Notes: a model not told the origin generated them from the letters alone. A DNA stretch of 18,539 bases from Pseudomonadota bacterium (GCA_023439305.1 JAEXOO010000025.1:1-18539), one strand, 5' to 3'; counted from the first letter of the stretch, positions 7,069 to 14,690 are shown. Translations and numbers: made by a program.

Positions 7069-7854
7069 TCAGTCGTAGCAAAAGGCCAGTTGCCGGGCGG
7101 CATCCAGCAAGTGCGGCAACTCCAGTCGCAACTGCTCGGGCGTCACACGCGCGCGCGGCGCAGCAATTGCCACCGCCAGCACCGACTGCCGGTTGCCGGA
7201 AGGAATGGCCACCGCCATGCCCAGCACCCCACTCAGGAATTCCTCCTGGTCCAAGGCTACGCCCTCCTGGGCGATCTGGCGCAGATGACGGCGCAATTCG
7301 TCCGGATCCGTGATGGTATTGGGGGTATAGGCCTGCAAGGGCAAGGCGCCCAAATACTTGTCCTGATCCGCATCGGACAACTGGCTCAACAGCATCTTGC
7401 CGACGGCAGAACAATACAGGGGTACATGGCTGCCCGGCTCCAGGCGAAAGGCCAGCGGCCACTGAGCCTCGACCCGATCCAGATACTGGGCCTGGCCATT
7501 GACGATCATGGCCACGTTACAGGTCTCGCCCGTGCGTTGGGACAAGGTACGAAGTACCTCGTGACGCGGGCCGCGCCGAACCTGTTCAGCCACCGCTCCC
7601 ACGGAAAGACGCAACAGCGCATCGCCCGGCATCAATTGGCTGCGGCGGGCATCACGCTTCAAATAGCCCAGCCGTATCAGCTGCGCGATCAGGCGATTGG
7701 TAGTGGGACGGGACAGCGACAAGGCATCGGTGATCTGCGCGGCCGAAGGCGGGCTGGGAGACAGAATCACCATCTCCAGCACCTTGAGCGCCTTGCCCAG
7801 CACACCCGCTTTATCGGCGGCCGTCACGCCATCTTTTTCGAGTTGTTTGACCAT
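7069..7854 (-). CDS. IclR-family transcriptional regulator
   Basis: A 261-residue regulator. An N-terminal winged helix-turn-helix (about residues 15-75) contains AAQITDALSLSRPTTNRLIAQL as recognition region, split by a short turn. The C-terminal effector domain (about 90-255) has GETCNVAMIVNGQAQYLDRVEA and PLYCSAVGKMLL, both typical of IclR ligand domains. It converges on the E2 gene with only 30 bases between the two stops, so it is the natural candidate to control the catabolic cluster through a promoter upstream of this window. IclR proteins usually bind a small organic acid from the pathway they control. A near-palindrome nine bases upstream of the ATG could be its own operator. The Shine-Dalgarno is poor. 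Confidence 0.92.
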   Translation of the reverse strand: MVKQLEKDGVTAADKAGVLGKALKVLEMVILSPSPPSAAQITDALSLSRPTTNRLIAQLIRLGYLKRDARRSQLMPGDALLRLSVGAVAEQVRRGPRHEVLRTLSQRTGETCNVAMIVNGQAQYLDRVEAQWPLAFRLEPGSHVPLYCSAVGKMLLSQLSDADQDKYLGALPLQAYTPNTITDPDELRRHLRQIAQEGVALDQEEFLSGVLGMAVAIPSGNRQSVLAVAIAAPRARVTPEQLRLELPHLLDAARQLAFCYD

Positions 7855-7862
7855 GTCTCAGT

Positions 7863-7880
7863 GTAATCAATCTTGATCAC
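7863..7880. promoter_or_regulatory. Candidate IclR-type operator (near-palindrome)
   Basis: The 18 bases gtaatcaatcttgatcac form an imperfect palindrome: eight-base arms gtaatcaa and ttgatcac around a two-base centre, with one mismatched pair. It lies just upstream of the IclR start on the minus strand, in a 73-base gap before rfaE2, where an autoregulatory operator would be expected. The size and AT-rich arms suit IclR operators, but no second copy near a target promoter is available in the window to confirm it. Confidence 0.4.
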
Positions 7881-7927
7881 TTTCGACATCAGCGCACCGC
7901 GGGTCGCACTGCGCTGCGGACACACAA

Positions 7928-8410
7928 CTACTGTCGCAGCTTCTTGACCAACGACGTCGTAGAGCGTTGAAACTCGAAGGGAATCGCGCGCGCATCGCCG
8001 CCCCAACTGCGCACCAGGGCGGTTTCCGGCAGCACTTCCATATCGTAGTCACCGCCCTTGACGATCAGATCCGGTTTCAAGGCCGCGATCAAGGCTTCGG
8101 GGGTGTCTTCCGGGAAGATCACCACCGCGTCCACGCAGGCTAGCGCGGCCAGCAGGGCTGCCCTGTCCTGTTCGCCGTTGATGGGGCGTTCTGGTCCCTT
8201 GTTCAGGCGGCGCACCGAATCGTCGGCATTGACGCCGACCACCAGCGTAGCGCCCAGTTGGGCGGCCTCGTCCAGGTACGTGACATGGCCCCGATGCAGC
8301 AGGTCGAACACACCGTTGGTGAACACCAGCGGACGCGGCAGCCGGCCCTGGGAAACTGCCTGGGCCAGCGTGTCGCGGTCAAGGATCTTGGCGTCGAAAC
8401 GAGCGCTCAT
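7928..8410 (-). CDS. rfaE2: D-glycero-beta-D-manno-heptose 1-phosphate adenylyltransferase
   Basis: A 160-residue cytoplasmic nucleotidyltransferase. The TNGVFDLLHRGH motif (31-42, HxGH = H39-H42) binds the nucleotide triphosphate. GVNADDSVRRLNKGPERPI is the second signature, and DLIVKGGDY (around 129-137) is the third. The length matches the stand-alone adenylyltransferase, as opposed to the two-domain HldE in which it is fused to the heptose kinase. It transfers AMP from ATP to heptose 1-phosphate, giving ADP-heptose for lipopolysaccharide inner core. The kinase partner (RfaE1) is not in the window. It starts one base after the stop of the ferritin-like gene, so it is probably translated by coupling from that message. 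The role is well supported by motifs; confusion with other cytidylyltransferase-like enzymes is unlikely. Confidence 0.93.
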   Translation of the reverse strand: MSARFDAKILDRDTLAQAVSQGRLPRPLVFTNGVFDLLHRGHVTYLDEAAQLGATLVVGVNADDSVRRLNKGPERPINGEQDRAALLAALACVDAVVIFPEDTPEALIAALKPDLIVKGGDYDMEVLPETALVRSWGGDARAIPFEFQRSTTSLVKKLRQ

Positions 8411-8411
8411 G

Positions 8412-9278
8412 TCAGGCCAGAATCAAGGACTCGGCCGGCGCCTGACGCGTCAGTTCCTTGCGATAGCGATTCAAATCCTGAACCGTCTCGAAGGAGCCGC
8501 CCAGCAGCAGGGACATATTGTGCAGGATGCGCGTGCTGACCTTATGCTCCCATTCCTTGTCGAAACGGATCTGGGTGTCCAGCCAGTTTTCCAGCCAGCC
8601 GGGCGAGGGCAACTTGGACTGTACCGTGTCTTCGGGATACAGAGCCTTGTTCACGTGCAGGTTGGTGGGGTGCAGGGCCTGCGCCGTGCGATGGGCCGAA
8701 GCCATCAGCACGCCAATCTTGGAGAAAGCCATGCGGGCCTGCAGGCCGAAGGCCTGTCCTTTGTGCACCAGAGCGCGCTTCATGTAGCGCAGGTAGGCGC
8801 CGGCATGACGGGCCTCGTCCTGGGCCACGATCTTGTAGATGGCCTTGATGACCGGCTCGGTGTGCCAGTCGGCCGCGCGGCGATACCAGTGATTCAGGCG
8901 CACTTCGCCGCAGAAATGCAACATCAGCGTTTCCATGGCCGGGGCGGGATCGAACTCGAAGCGCACCTTGTGCAGTTCTTCTTCGGTCGGCATCAATTCA
9001 GGACGGAAGCGGCGCAGATATTCGATCAGCACCAGGGAGTGCTTCTGCTCTTCGAAGAACCAGACCGACATGAATGCGGAAAAATCGCTGTCGTCCTTGT
9101 TGTCGCGCAGAAACATCTCGGTGGCCGGCAGGGCGGCCCATTCCGTGATGGCGTTCATCTTGATGGTGTAGGCCTGCTCGTCGCTGAGCTTGCTGCCGTC
9201 AAAATCGTCCCAAGGGATATCGTGCGCCAAGTTCCAGCGCACCGCCTCCATGGATTTGAACAAATCGTGGTAGAGCAT
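8412..9278 (-). CDS. Di-iron ferritin-like protein (acyl-ACP desaturase-like fold)
   Basis: A 288-residue protein rich in helices. Two E...ExxH half-sites are visible: E46 with E77-E-Q-K-H80 region (ExxH), and E125 with DEARH (E155xxH158). This is the di-iron carboxylate pattern of ferritin-like oxidases and soluble acyl-ACP desaturases. The length suits the desaturase-like group more than ferritin (about 160-170 aa). No signal peptide is seen, so it should be cytoplasmic. The substrate is unknown; homologues in Bordetella-like genomes are usually left as ferritin-like. The ATG at 9278 has AGGA nine or so bases upstream. The stop is followed after one base by the rfaE2 ATG. It lies downstream of ubiB on the same strand but a hairpin separates them, so it probably has its own promoter in 9279-9456. 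Confidence 0.85.
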   Translation of the reverse strand: MLYHDLFKSMEAVRWNLAHDIPWDDFDGSKLSDEQAYTIKMNAITEWAALPATEMFLRDNKDDSDFSAFMSVWFFEEQKHSLVLIEYLRRFRPELMPTEEELHKVRFEFDPAPAMETLMLHFCGEVRLNHWYRRAADWHTEPVIKAIYKIVAQDEARHAGAYLRYMKRALVHKGQAFGLQARMAFSKIGVLMASAHRTAQALHPTNLHVNKALYPEDTVQSKLPSPGWLENWLDTQIRFDKEWEHKVSTRILHNMSLLLGGSFETVQDLNRYRKELTRQAPAESLILA

Positions 9279-9412
9279 AACGATTCCTAAAAAGAATCAA
9301 GCGGTTCCTTGAGGGCGGCGCAATGGCCGGCCGACAGGGCCGGGACAGGCCGGCGCATCAAAACAGCCGGCGAACCTGCGTCCATCGTAGAACCTGTGGT
9401 TATCAGAAATAT

Positions 9413-9435
9413 GTCAGTCAGGAAAATAGACTGAC
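9413..9435 (-). terminator. Possible weak terminator or operator downstream of ubiB
   Basis: A perfect 7-bp inverted repeat, gtcagtc (9413-9419) and gactgac (9429-9435), with a nine-base loop. It starts 22 bases after the ubiB stop, reading on the minus strand, and is followed there by atattt. The stem is short and the T run interrupted, so termination would be weak. The same symmetry could instead be a protein-binding site for the ferritin-like gene's promoter. The rest of the 9279-9456 gap holds several ggccgg repeats and no convincing promoter. Confidence 0.4.
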
Positions 9436-9456
9436 GCGTCGCGTGGAAGACACACT

Positions 9457-11013
9457 TCATCGTCCCACCAACGCCCAGACAGCTACGCCAAGCGCCACCG
9501 CCAGCACGGCGCACAGCGCCGTCAGCAAACGATTGGTCTGCTGCTGCGACTGGCGCAGCAGCTTGAGTTCCTGGTTCAACGCCTGCCGTGTATCGGGCCT
9601 GTCCAGATTGGCATAGACCAGACGCGGGAGCTGCGGCAGTATCTGGGCCCACTGCCCCGCTTCCTGTCGCAGACGCGAATACAAACCGGATGGACCGATG
9701 CGTTGGTACATCCACTTTTCCAGATACGGTTTGGCGGTATCCCACAGATCCAGTTCTGGATCCAGATCCCGCCCCATGCCCTCCACATTCAGGAGGGTTT
9801 TCTGCAGCAGCACCAGCTGCGGCTGAATCTCGACATTGAACCGTCGCGAAGTCTGGAACAAGCGCAACAACACCTGCCCCAATGAAATCTCCGACAGCGG
9901 TCGATCGAAATACGGTTCGCACACGGCCCGTACTGCACCTTCCAGCTCTTCTTCGCGCGTCTCGGGCGGCACCCAGCCCGATTCAATATGCAACTGCGCC
10001 ACACGCCGGTAATCCCGGCGGAAAAAGGCCAGAAAGTTCTGGGCCAGATAATTCTTGTCGAATTCGGACAAGGAGCCGACGATACCAAAATCCAGTGCGA
10101 TATAACGGCCCAGGGTTTCCGGCGCATCTGACACGTAAATATTGCCCGGGTGCATGTCGGCGTGGAAAAACCCATCCGTAAACACCTGGGTAAAGAAAAT
10201 CTCCACCCCTTTGCGGGCCAGATCCTTAAGGTCCACCTGGGCGGCGCGCAAGCGATCAATCTGATTGACCGGAATGCCTTTCATGCGTTCCATGGTGAAC
10301 ACGGACGAGGCGCAGTACTCCCAGATGACCTCGGGAACGATCAACAGCTCCGCACGTTCCTTTTCCGTGGAAAAGTTGCGACGCAACTGACTGCAGTTGG
10401 ACGCTTCGCGGATCAAGTCCAACTCGTCATTCAGGTACTTGTCGAACTCGGCCACGACTTCACGCGGCTTCAGGCGACGGCCATCGGGCCCCAGACGCTC
10501 CACCAGCGTGGCCAGAGCGCGCATCAGACGCAAGTCCTTGAAGATGACCTCGTGCATGCCCGGGCGCAGCACCTTCACCGCCACTTCCCGGCCATCGTGC
10601 AGCTCGGCAAAGTGAACCTGCGCGATCGAGGCCGAGGCGATCGGCTGCATGTCAAAGCGCTTGAACAACTGCTGCGGCGGGGCACCCAAGGCTTTCTGAA
10701 TCGTGGCAGCCGCCACTTCGGACGGAAACGGCGGAACTCGGTCCTGAAGCAGCGCCAACTGTTCTGCCACGTCCAAGGGAATCAGATCGCGACGGGTAGA
10801 CAGCACCTGTCCGAATTTGACGAAAATCGGCCCCAGACTCTCCAGGGCCAGTCGCAGCCGCACGCCTCGCGGCAATTTAGGCGCCCGCCCCAGGCGCAAC
10901 ACGCGCAACAAACGGTATGCCCAGGGATGACGGATGCTGGACAAAACCAATTCGTCCAGACGGTAGCGGAAAGCGACCAGCAGAATGGTGAACAGACGGC
11001 AAAAGGAAAACAT
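9457..11013 (-). CDS. ubiB: Ubiquinone biosynthesis regulatory protein kinase-like UbiB
   Basis: A 518-residue member of the ABC1/ADCK/UbiB atypical kinase family. Counting from the ATG at 11013, it shows the KxGQ motif (FVKFGQ, about 66-69), the Ala-rich loop SIAQVH following ASA (about 126-134), the AVKV lysine near 147, HADMHPGN in the catalytic loop and LDFG for metal binding. The C-terminus has one clear hydrophobic segment (TALCAVLAVALGVAVW) after a glutamine-rich stretch, anchoring it to the inner membrane. UbiB is an ATPase needed for aerobic ubiquinone synthesis. A TTG at 11019 is in frame, but the ATG at 11013 is preferred because a ggggg run then lies at a workable distance. The ATG follows the ubiJ stop by two bases, so the two genes are co-translated. 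Confidence 0.95.
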   Translation of the reverse strand: MFSFCRLFTILLVAFRYRLDELVLSSIRHPWAYRLLRVLRLGRAPKLPRGVRLRLALESLGPIFVKFGQVLSTRRDLIPLDVAEQLALLQDRVPPFPSEVAAATIQKALGAPPQQLFKRFDMQPIASASIAQVHFAELHDGREVAVKVLRPGMHEVIFKDLRLMRALATLVERLGPDGRRLKPREVVAEFDKYLNDELDLIREASNCSQLRRNFSTEKERAELLIVPEVIWEYCASSVFTMERMKGIPVNQIDRLRAAQVDLKDLARKGVEIFFTQVFTDGFFHADMHPGNIYVSDAPETLGRYIALDFGIVGSLSEFDKNYLAQNFLAFFRRDYRRVAQLHIESGWVPPETREEELEGAVRAVCEPYFDRPLSEISLGQVLLRLFQTSRRFNVEIQPQLVLLQKTLLNVEGMGRDLDPELDLWDTAKPYLEKWMYQRIGPSGLYSRLRQEAGQWAQILPQLPRLVYANLDRPDTRQALNQELKLLRQSQQQTNRLLTALCAVLAVALGVAVWALVGR

Positions 11014-11015
11014 GA

Positions 11016-11645
11016 TCAATGCCCCCGCCGCTTGGCGTCAGCCTGGTCCAGGCGACGCTCCAGGCCGTCCAGTCTGGACAGCAGGCTTTCAGCCTGTTCG
11101 CGCAGGCGATCAAATTCGGGACGGGGCACAAGCAAGCCGCTTTCCTGAGACAGGTATTCGGTTGCGTTATCTGTCAGGCGACGGCCCAGATCGCGCAAGC
11201 CGGCAAACACCTGGCGGGCTCCCCCCACCAGCCGTACCGCCATGACATCGCCCACAACCTTGGACAGATCCTCTTCGGCATCCCAGCGCAGGCCCGCTGC
11301 CAGTTCGGACACCAGATTGGCCAGGCCCGCCTCGCCCTGCACATGCATCAATTGCGCAACGCGGCTGAAGTCGCCGTCCTTGAGCACTTGAGGCAGATCG
11401 GGCAGGCGCTCGGCTGGCAGCGTCAGGGTGACATCGGGCACCACAGACGAATGCCCCAGATCCAACGTTCCTTGAGAGGTGATGGTATAGACCAGGCGCA
11501 AGCGGCCCAGGGCCAAGGCCACCGTCTTGCCGGAAAAGGTGCGCAAACGGTCTCGAGCCCAGTCCTCGCGACGCAGCAAGGCATTGAGCAAGCGCACGCC
11601 TACGGCGGCAGGATCAAGGAAGGAAGGAATACCAGACATGTCCAT
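11016..11645 (-). CDS. ubiJ: Ubiquinone biosynthesis accessory factor UbiJ (SCP2 domain)
   Basis: A 209-residue protein with an N-terminal SCP2-like lipid-binding fold (about 15-120; segments GKTVALALGRLRLVYTI and PDVTLTLPAERL) and a C-terminal predicted coiled coil (EFDRLREQAESLLSRLDGLERR in part, about 175-205). Length and layout match UbiJ of proteobacteria. UbiJ and UbiK scaffold the soluble Ubi complex and bind its lipid intermediates. It lies directly upstream of ubiB, as in the E. coli ubiE-ubiJ-ubiB set, but here ubiE is split off by a Tim44-like gene and two terminators. The ATG at 11645 is used; the ATG at 11639 is also possible. Its promoter should lie in the 140 bases between 11646 and the terminator at 11785; I could not pick out convincing hexamers there. 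Confidence 0.9.
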   Translation of the reverse strand: MDMSGIPSFLDPAAVGVRLLNALLRREDWARDRLRTFSGKTVALALGRLRLVYTITSQGTLDLGHSSVVPDVTLTLPAERLPDLPQVLKDGDFSRVAQLMHVQGEAGLANLVSELAAGLRWDAEEDLSKVVGDVMAVRLVGGARQVFAGLRDLGRRLTDNATEYLSQESGLLVPRPEFDRLREQAESLLSRLDGLERRLDQADAKRRGH

Positions 11646-11784
11646 GTGGGTTCGCTGCCGGCGCCAGCAAACCAGTCCAATGAAAACAGTCAGTTTAACC
11701 CGACATAGACACAGTTCGATGCACGGAACTGAAGGGATAAGCGCCTATTGCCTCAGAACCGCTGCAATCGGCCGCTGACACGAA

Positions 11785-11814
11785 AACAGCCGCCTTTGCT
11801 GAAAGGCGGCTGTT
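11785..11814 (-). terminator. Rho-independent terminator of the Tim44-like gene
   Basis: A perfect 13-bp stem: aacagccgccttt (11785-11797), loop gctg, aaaggcggctgtt (11802-11814). Read on the minus strand, it starts 14 bases after the Tim44-like stop and runs into ttttcg. The stem is very stable and the T run short. It separates this gene's transcript from ubiJ-ubiB. Confidence 0.75.
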
Positions 11815-11827
11815 GACGGTGGAACAA

Positions 11828-12820
11828 TCAGGCTTGAGGATCGACGGGGATCTGCTGAATACCAGCCAGCAGCCAGCCCGCGCCATCGGCCTTGAACAGG
11901 TTCCAGACCTCCTCGAAGCGGAAGGCGTCGGTACCCGGTTCTTCGCGCAGCATGCCGGAGTAGCGCACGCTGGCCAGGTGGCCGTCGGCGACTTTTTCAA
12001 TGCCCAGCAGCTCGGCGTTCAACAGCACGACTTCGGTCACGTTGTCGCTCTGGCGCTGCAGAATCTGCGGCGTGGCTTCCTTGAGCAGGTCGTCGGTCAG
12101 GTAATTGCGCAACTGCTCCAGGTCGCCCTTGTCCCACAGCTTCTGGATTTCAACAAACTGCCCCTTGGCATTGGCCAGGAACGTAGGCGTATCGAAGTCG
12201 CCTGGAATAAACCAGCTTTCGTCCACGGGCGGCGCCGGTACGGCAGCCGCAGCGGCAGCCGCAGCGGCAGCCGGAGCAGCGGCCGGTACTGGCGCGGCTG
12301 CGGGAGCCGGATTGGACTGCTGCCAGGGCGTAGGAGCCTGGTTATTGCGCATCATGGGCTGGGCGCCAGCCTGCTGCATGGCAGGACGGGCGGACGAGCC
12401 GCGCAGACGACGCACGATGAACAGAACCGCGAAGATCACCAGACCGATCAGCAACAAGCTGGACATCATTTCCAGGAAAGCACCGCCCAGACCCATGCTG
12501 GACAACAAGGCGGCAATGCCCAGGCCGGCAGCGATGCCGGCGATCGGGCCCAGGAAGCGGGACATGCCGCTCTTGGCGGCCGTGCCAGCGGCAGCAGCGC
12601 CGGCAGCGCCTGCTGCAGGAGCCGCGGAACGCGCCGTATTATTAGCCGCTGCAGGCGGCGTGACCGCAGAGCGGTTCTGGGTGATGTTGGACGACTGTCG
12701 GCCCATGCTGGAGCCACCGCCCATGCGACGGGCTTCCGCATCGTACGATACCGTCAACATGGCACTGGTGCTGATGGCCAGCACAGCAGCCATAAGGAAA
12801 CGAGAAACTCGGCTAGACAT
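11828..12820 (-). CDS. Tim44-like (TIM44/MRPL45 domain) membrane protein
   Basis: A 330-residue protein. It has an N-terminal signal or anchor (about 1-25, FLMAAVLAISTSAMLTV), a Gly/Asn/Ala-rich region, a glycine-rich hydrophobic stretch then a strong helix LLLIGLVIFAVLFIV (about 85-130), an Ala/Pro low-complexity linker (about 160-190), and a C-terminal Tim44-like domain (about 195-330: DFDTPTFLANAKGQFVEIQ, LRNYLTDDLLKE, FEEVWNLFK). Bacterial relatives resemble mitochondrial Tim44 and MRPL45; the role in bacteria is not settled. The ATG at 12820 is chosen for its AGGAG about nine bases upstream and for the signal-like start; an in-frame extension to 12889 adds an implausible N-terminus. It lies between ubiE and ubiJ and has a strong terminator of its own. 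Confidence 0.88.
   Translation of the reverse strand: MSSRVSRFLMAAVLAISTSAMLTVSYDAEARRMGGGSSMGRQSSNITQNRSAVTPPAAANNTARSAAPAAGAAGAAAAGTAAKSGMSRFLGPIAGIAAGLGIAALLSSMGLGGAFLEMMSSLLLIGLVIFAVLFIVRRLRGSSARPAMQQAGAQPMMRNNQAPTPWQQSNPAPAAAPVPAAAPAAAAAAAAAAVPAPPVDESWFIPGDFDTPTFLANAKGQFVEIQKLWDKGDLEQLRNYLTDDLLKEATPQILQRQSDNVTEVVLLNAELLGIEKVADGHLASVRYSGMLREEPGTDAFRFEEVWNLFKADGAGWLLAGIQQIPVDPQA
12242..12277. repeat. Three copies of a 12-bp tandem repeat in the Tim44-like gene
   Basis: The unit ggcagccgcagc is repeated exactly at 12242-12253 and 12254-12265, and with one change (ggcagccggagc) at 12266-12277. On the minus strand it encodes an alanine run in the linker before the Tim44 domain. Such repeats can change length by slippage without breaking the frame, so the linker length may vary between strains. 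Confidence 0.8.
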
Positions 12821-12988
12821 AGTGCAAAACTCCTGGCTGACGCGGCCTGCCTGCAACATCGGGCCCTGCCCGGTGCGATCTGGAGCCACCCCAGTCGATA
12901 GTTCAAGAAAACTTACGGAAAGCTGAACATTAACATGACACTTTCCACCATACCAGATTTTTTTACGCCTAAATAGACGAAAAAGACA

Positions 12989-13008
12989 ACGGCACCCAGG
13001 GGTGCCGT
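12989..13008 (-). terminator. Rho-independent terminator of ubiE
   Basis: The arms acggcacc (12989-12996) and ggtgccgt (13001-13008) form a perfect 8-bp stem with a four-base loop. On the minus strand the stem begins 24 bases after the ubiE stop and is followed by tgtctttttcg. The rest of the 12821-12985 gap is AT-richer than its surroundings, with a run of seven A/T at 12958-12964, and presumably carries the Tim44-like gene's promoter. Confidence 0.8.
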
Positions 13009-13032
13009 CAGCGCTTCAGTCTAGATAGACCA

Positions 13033-13803
13033 TCAATCCAGCCGCACCCCTTCGTGCAAGGCCGCCACGCCCGCCGTCAGGTTGAAATACTGCACGCGCT
13101 CCAGGCCAGCATCGCGCATCATGTCCGCCAACGTGTCTTGGTCGGGGTGCATGCGGATGGACTCGGCCAGGTAGCGGTAGCTTTCTTCATCCTTGGCCAC
13201 CCATTTACCGATACGCGGCAATATATTGAACGAATACCAGTCGTAAGGCGCCTGCAGCGGCTTGGCTACACGCGAAAACTCCAGAACCAGCAGTTTTCCA
13301 CCTGGACGCAGCACGCGCTTCATTTCAGCCAGCGCCTTGTCCTTGTGCGTCATGTTGCGCAAGCCGAAGGCCACCGAAACACGGTCAAAATACGCATCCG
13401 GAAACGGCAGATGCTCGGCGTCGCACACCGCAGACGGAGTCAGTATGCCCATGTCCTGCAAACGGTCGCGACCGACGCGCAACATGGAGCTGTTGATGTC
13501 GGTGTGCCAGACTTCGCCATCGGCGCCGGCCTGGCGGGCAAAGGACTTGGTCAGATCGCCGGTCCCCGCTGCAATGTCCAGCACCTTCATGCCGGGGCGC
13601 ACGCCCGCGCGGCCTATGGTGAAGGCTTTCCAGATACGGTGCAGACCGCCCGACATCAAGTCATTCATGACGTCATAATTGCTGGCCACTGAATGAAAGA
13701 CTTCGGCAACCTTGCCGGCTTTCTCGTTTTCGGCGACAGTCTTGAAGCCGAAATGCGTGGCAGAATCTTCGGCGGGCGAGGAGTGGGGACGCTGTGTTTC
13801 CAT
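13033..13803 (-). CDS. ubiE: Bifunctional demethylmenaquinone/2-methoxy-6-polyprenyl-1,4-benzoquinol methyltransferase
   Basis: A 256-residue SAM-dependent C-methyltransferase of ubiquinone (and menaquinone) synthesis. FGFKTV (18-23) and VFHSVASNYDVMNDLMS (about 35-51) are the UbiE N-terminal signatures. Motif I is LDIAAGTGD (75-83). PDAYFDRVSVAFGLRN and RVLRPGGKLLVLEFS are the second and third signatures. The C-terminus ends in LTAGVAALHEG. E. coli UbiE has 251 residues, so the length fits. The ATG at 13803 is chosen because the family homology starts there; the reading frame stays open to 13989 but the extra peptide looks like noise. No clear Shine-Dalgarno is visible. It is divergent from phoB across 176 bases and ends at its own terminator, so it is probably monocistronic here. 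Confidence 0.95.
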   Translation of the reverse strand: METQRPHSSPAEDSATHFGFKTVAENEKAGKVAEVFHSVASNYDVMNDLMSGGLHRIWKAFTIGRAGVRPGMKVLDIAAGTGDLTKSFARQAGADGEVWHTDINSSMLRVGRDRLQDMGILTPSAVCDAEHLPFPDAYFDRVSVAFGLRNMTHKDKALAEMKRVLRPGGKLLVLEFSRVAKPLQAPYDWYSFNILPRIGKWVAKDEESYRYLAESIRMHPDQDTLADMMRDAGLERVQYFNLTAGVAALHEGVRLD

Positions 13804-13888
13804 AAGACGTAATCGTAACGCAGATTTCCGGCGACGGAAGAAAAAGTGATAAGACGCCTGCCCTTCACGGGATGTTGCAGTTTTATGG

Positions 13889-13926
13889 ACATTCACAAAC
13901 CTGAAACATTCACGCCATATGATGGC
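13889..13926. promoter_or_regulatory. Repeats in the ubiE-phoB divergent intergenic region
   Basis: Two exact copies of acattcac occur at 13889-13896 and 13906-13913, 17 bases apart start to start. They are followed by a small inverted repeat gccat-atg-atggc at 13914-13926. They sit 55-90 bases upstream of the phoB ATG, a position suited to an activator. The sequence does not fit the Pho-box consensus (two CTGTCAT-like repeats 11 bases apart), so autoregulation by PhoB is only a possibility. Confidence 0.25.
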
Positions 13927-13979
13927 GCAATATCGTAGCAGTCCCTTCACCCTTTCTATCGGACCTGTCTGAAGAAACA

Positions 13980-14690
13980 ATGAGTACAAGCATATTAGTC
14001 GTGGAAGACGAACCCGCGATCCAGGAACTGATTTCCGTCAATCTCTCCTTCGCCGGCCATAAAGTATTGCGCGCCTTCGATGCCGAACAGGCTCAAGTGC
14101 TCATTCGCGCCGAACTGCCCGATCTGATCCTGGTGGACTGGATGCTGCCGGGATCCTCAGGCATCAGCCTGGCCCGCAAGCTGCGCACCGACGAGCGCAC
14201 ACGGCATATTCCGGTCATCATGCTCACGGCCAAGGGCTCCGAACAGGACAAGGTGGACGGCCTGGAAGCCGGCGCGGACGATTACATCACCAAGCCCTTC
14301 TCTCCCAAGGAGCTCATCGCCCGCATCAAGGCCGTGCTGCGCCGCCGGGCGCCCCAGCTGACCGATGACATGATCACCATCGGCAATCTGCAGCTGGATC
14401 CCGGCACGCACCGCCTATCCAGCGACGGCCTGGCCCTGACCATCGGCCCCACGGAGTTTCGTCTGCTGCACTTTTTCATGACCCATACCGAACGCGTGTT
14501 TACGCGCTCGCAATTGCTAGACCAGGTCTGGGGCGATCACGTGTTCGTAGAAGAGCGCACGGTCGATGTGCATATCCGCCGTCTGCGTAAAGCGCTCGAG
14601 CCCACCGGGCACGACAAGCATATTGAAACCATCCGAGGCTCAGGCTATCGTTTTGCCCTCTCTCCCCTGGAAAAAGCACCGGCAGCCTGA
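13980..14690 (+). CDS. phoB: Phosphate regulon response regulator PhoB
   Basis: A 236-residue OmpR/PhoB-type response regulator. The receiver domain (1-120) has acidic residues D10/E11, phosphoacceptor D53 (LVDWMLPG), T83 and K105 (YITKPFSPKEL). The C-terminal winged helix (about 130-230) has GPTEFRLLHFFM, RSQLLDQVWG and VDVHIRRLRKAL, and ends with TIRGSGYRF. WMLPGSSG and the wing segment are characteristic of PhoB within the family. When phosphorylated by PhoR it activates phosphate-scavenging genes at Pho boxes. A weak gaagaa precedes the ATG. phoR follows five bases after the stop. The pst-phoU genes are not in this window. Confidence 0.95.
   Translation: MSTSILVVEDEPAIQELISVNLSFAGHKVLRAFDAEQAQVLIRAELPDLILVDWMLPGSSGISLARKLRTDERTRHIPVIMLTAKGSEQDKVDGLEAGADDYITKPFSPKELIARIKAVLRRRAPQLTDDMITIGNLQLDPGTHRLSSDGLALTIGPTEFRLLHFFMTHTERVFTRSQLLDQVWGDHVFVEERTVDVHIRRLRKALEPTGHDKHIETIRGSGYRFALSPLEKAPAA

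Noticed and set aside
9282..9298. gattc/gaatc inverted repeat at the ribosome site of the ferritin-like gene
   Set aside because: Only five AT-rich pairs with a seven-base loop; likely chance.
11014..11019. TTG at 11019 as the ubiB start
   Set aside because: The ATG two codons later leaves a better distance from the ggggg run and suits the two-base gap after the ubiJ stop.
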